Assembly: GCA_024401295.1 (NCBI GenBank) | Contig: JAKSLG010000019.1 | Location: 1-51,452 of the forward strand | DNA: 51,452 bases | Origin: Bacteroidales bacterium | Lineage (GTDB): Bacteria > Bacteroidota > Bacteroidia > Bacteroidales > Marinilabiliaceae | Direction of reading: 5' to 3' | In this document: in pieces, positions 50,605-51,452 of the stretch | Layout of the letters: each line of letters begins with the position of its first letter | Numbering within the stretch: position 1 is the first letter of the stretch | Notes under the pieces: generated by a model | The model's input: only the letters and a program-made list of their open reading frames with translations | Told to the model about the DNA's origin: nothing | Databases searched by the model: none | Program-made: the position numbers and the translations under genes

Positions 50605-50687
50605 CCGTTCGTCACCAGTTTTTTGCCGTTCGTCACCAGTTTGGACGAAAAAATCGCCGTTCGTCACCGATTTTGCGCCGTTCGTCA
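50605..50687 (+). promoter_or_regulatory. LytTR-like four-site array, copy 3
   Basis: CCGTTCGTCA starts at 50605, 50626, 50657 and 50678 (steps 21, 31, 21). The last site ends 41 bases before the -7 element TACCTTTG at 50728. Same strand relation to its gene as copies 1 and 2. Confidence 0.55.
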
Positions 50688-50727
50688 AAAATTTCAAAAT
50701 TTCATTTGGCACATAATCCTTTCTCTC

Positions 50728-50735
50728 TACCTTTG
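50728..50735 (+). promoter_or_regulatory. -7 element of the small secreted protein gene
   Basis: TACCTTTG with a TTTGG -33-like element about 19 bases upstream; 26 bases before ATG 50761. Rules out the longer frame starting at 50623. Confidence 0.6.
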
Positions 50736-50760
50736 CTCTCGGAAGAAGGAAATAAAGATT

Positions 50761-51009
50761 ATGAAGAACATTTTAATCACATTCTCGCTCTCCGTAATTC
50801 TCATAAGCGCAATTGCTTCTTATGACATGTTCGGAAAAGTAAATACAAAGTCTGTTGACTGTGTTGATCTGAGTGTCGACAATGGACAACTTCACGACAT
50901 GGTCTTCGACGCAAATGGTAATCTTCTCAGCGAAACCACTTACGCCTGGAACAACGAGAAGGATTGTCGAGGAGATGTGATCAGTTCTAACATATATAAT
51001 ATGGATTAA
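50761..51009 (+). CDS. small secreted protein, unknown
   Basis: 82 residues. Signal-peptide-like N-terminus MKNILITFSLSVILISAIAS; the mature part is acidic and polar with two cysteines (C33, C69), ending NIYNMD. No family recognised. The LytTR-like array and promoter in front of it match those before the large secreted protein at 22772, so it may be under the same control. Terminator at 51098-51134. Confidence 0.65.
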   Translation: MKNILITFSLSVILISAIASYDMFGKVNTKSVDCVDLSVDNGQLHDMVFDANGNLLSETTYAWNNEKDCRGDVISSNIYNMD

Positions 51010-51097
51010 GGAATTTCATTTCATGACATAAAGGTATAACGTTAAGAAAATTCAAGTTGACTAAATAAGAAGAATCCCTACCAACCAAATTTGATGT

Positions 51098-51134
51098 AAA
51101 AAGCGAAGTTATGAGGTTATCTTCGCTTTTTTTT
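51098..51134 (+). terminator. terminator after the small secreted protein
   Basis: AAAGCGAAG / CTTCGCTTT hairpin followed by T8. Confidence 0.8.
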
Positions 51135-51219
51135 ATGCCCATACGTCAACGATTTCAGTGTGTCATATTCCCATCAAAAAACCTCCTCATCTCCTGCGTC
51201 CAAAACAATCCAATTTTTA

Positions 51220-51227
51220 TATATTTG
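51220..51227 (+). promoter_or_regulatory. -7 element of the last FISUMP gene
   Basis: TATATTTG, 39 bases before ATG 51266. No LytTR-like site nearby and no long leader, unlike the copy at 26.8 kb. Confidence 0.55.
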
Positions 51228-51265
51228 CAAAGTACATTGTAATTAATAATAAATCATAACTATAT

Positions 51266-51452
51266 ATGAATAGAGCCTTTACTTTATTTGTTTCTACTAT
51301 CCTTGCCACAGGCGCATGGGCGCAGAACACACACAATGGTCACGAATATGTCGACCTCGGCCTCACAAGCGGCACAATGTGGGCAACTTGTAATGTCGGT
51401 GCAGATGCTCCGGAAAAGGCTGGTTTTTACTACGCATGGGGCGAGACAGAAA
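51266..51452 (+). CDS. secreted FISUMP-domain protein (3' end off the window)
   Basis: 62 residues visible. Signal peptide MNRAFTLFVSTILATGAWA, then NGHEYVDLGLTSGTMWATCN and VGADAPEKAGFYYAWGE, close to the copy at 26819. It runs off the right edge before the variable region, so whether it carries one cannot be seen. An own promoter at 51220-51227. Confidence 0.88.
   Translation, partial: MNRAFTLFVSTILATGAWAQNTHNGHEYVDLGLTSGTMWATCNVGADAPEKAGFYYAWGETE

Noticed and set aside
50623-50760. N-terminal extension of the small secreted protein
   Set aside because: Would include the regulatory array and promoter; the signal peptide begins at 50761.

Overview
The window looks like a chromosomal segment of a Bacteroidota bacterium, most likely order Bacteroidales. 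Four things support this. Start codons are repeatedly preceded by the Bacteroidetes -7 element TAnnTTTG. The block ftsX, DUF3098, uppP, truB, queA is in the order typical of the phylum. Secreted proteins carry FISUMP (Fibrobacter succinogenes major paralogous), GLUG-like and BspA-like repeats. Lipoprotein glycoside hydrolases are present. Assignment below order is not possible from this sequence alone.

Layout. 1-2.6 kb: two tandem paralogous tyrosine recombinases (the first runs off the left edge). 2.7-3.3 kb: a 5'-truncated FISUMP gene. 3.5-5.5 kb: two glycosyltransferases. 5.7-9.7 kb: a polyprenyl diphosphate synthase, an ACP phosphodiesterase-like gene and panC-panD-prmC. 9.9-16.6 kb: a long minus-strand run, ftsX, DUF3098, uppP, truB, queA, a GH3-fold gene, a deoxynucleoside kinase and a membrane protein. 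16.7-19.6 kb: radC, upp, radA on the plus strand. 19.9-26.8 kb: an accessory surface-protein island with three secreted proteins that share a C-terminal tail, with duplicated intergenic modules, repeated regulatory arrays and palindromic repeats. 27.3-36.7 kb: envelope proteins, a clan GH-A-like hydrolase, queD, tRNA-Leu and a housekeeping operon (cmk, thiE, GT2, dtd, MazG-like, deoC). 36.9-40.4 kb: MATE exporter, DUF3737, PatB-type lyase. 40.5-43.2 kb: a small leucine-rich-repeat protein, a FISUMP remnant and a chemoreceptor-like protein. 43.4-46 kb: tRNA-Asn, a glycosyltransferase, trxA, folK and a kinase. 46.1-49.5 kb: a mannanase/alpha-glucuronidase hemicellulose operon. 49.7-51.5 kb: a zinc metallopeptidase, a small secreted protein and the start of another FISUMP gene.

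Most notable signals. (1) Two FISUMP genes (2.7 kb and 26.8 kb) are nearly identical up to a sharp boundary. Beyond it they differ almost only at first and second positions of NNC/NNT codons, while interspersed invariant codons are kept. That is the signature expected of a diversity-generating retroelement (DGR) variable region acting at a distance; no reverse transcriptase or template repeat is in the window. (2) Three loci carry four-site arrays of CCGTTCGTCA with 21/31/21-22 bp spacing, matching the LytTR-type direct-repeat geometry. Two of them sit exactly 41 bp from a -7 element of a secreted-protein gene; the third has no promoter at that place and looks orphaned. (3) The intact FISUMP gene has a G8 tract and a terminator-like hairpin in its leader, suggesting switchable or attenuated expression. 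Together these suggest a lineage-specific, regulated and diversified set of exported proteins. This is inference from sequence pattern only.
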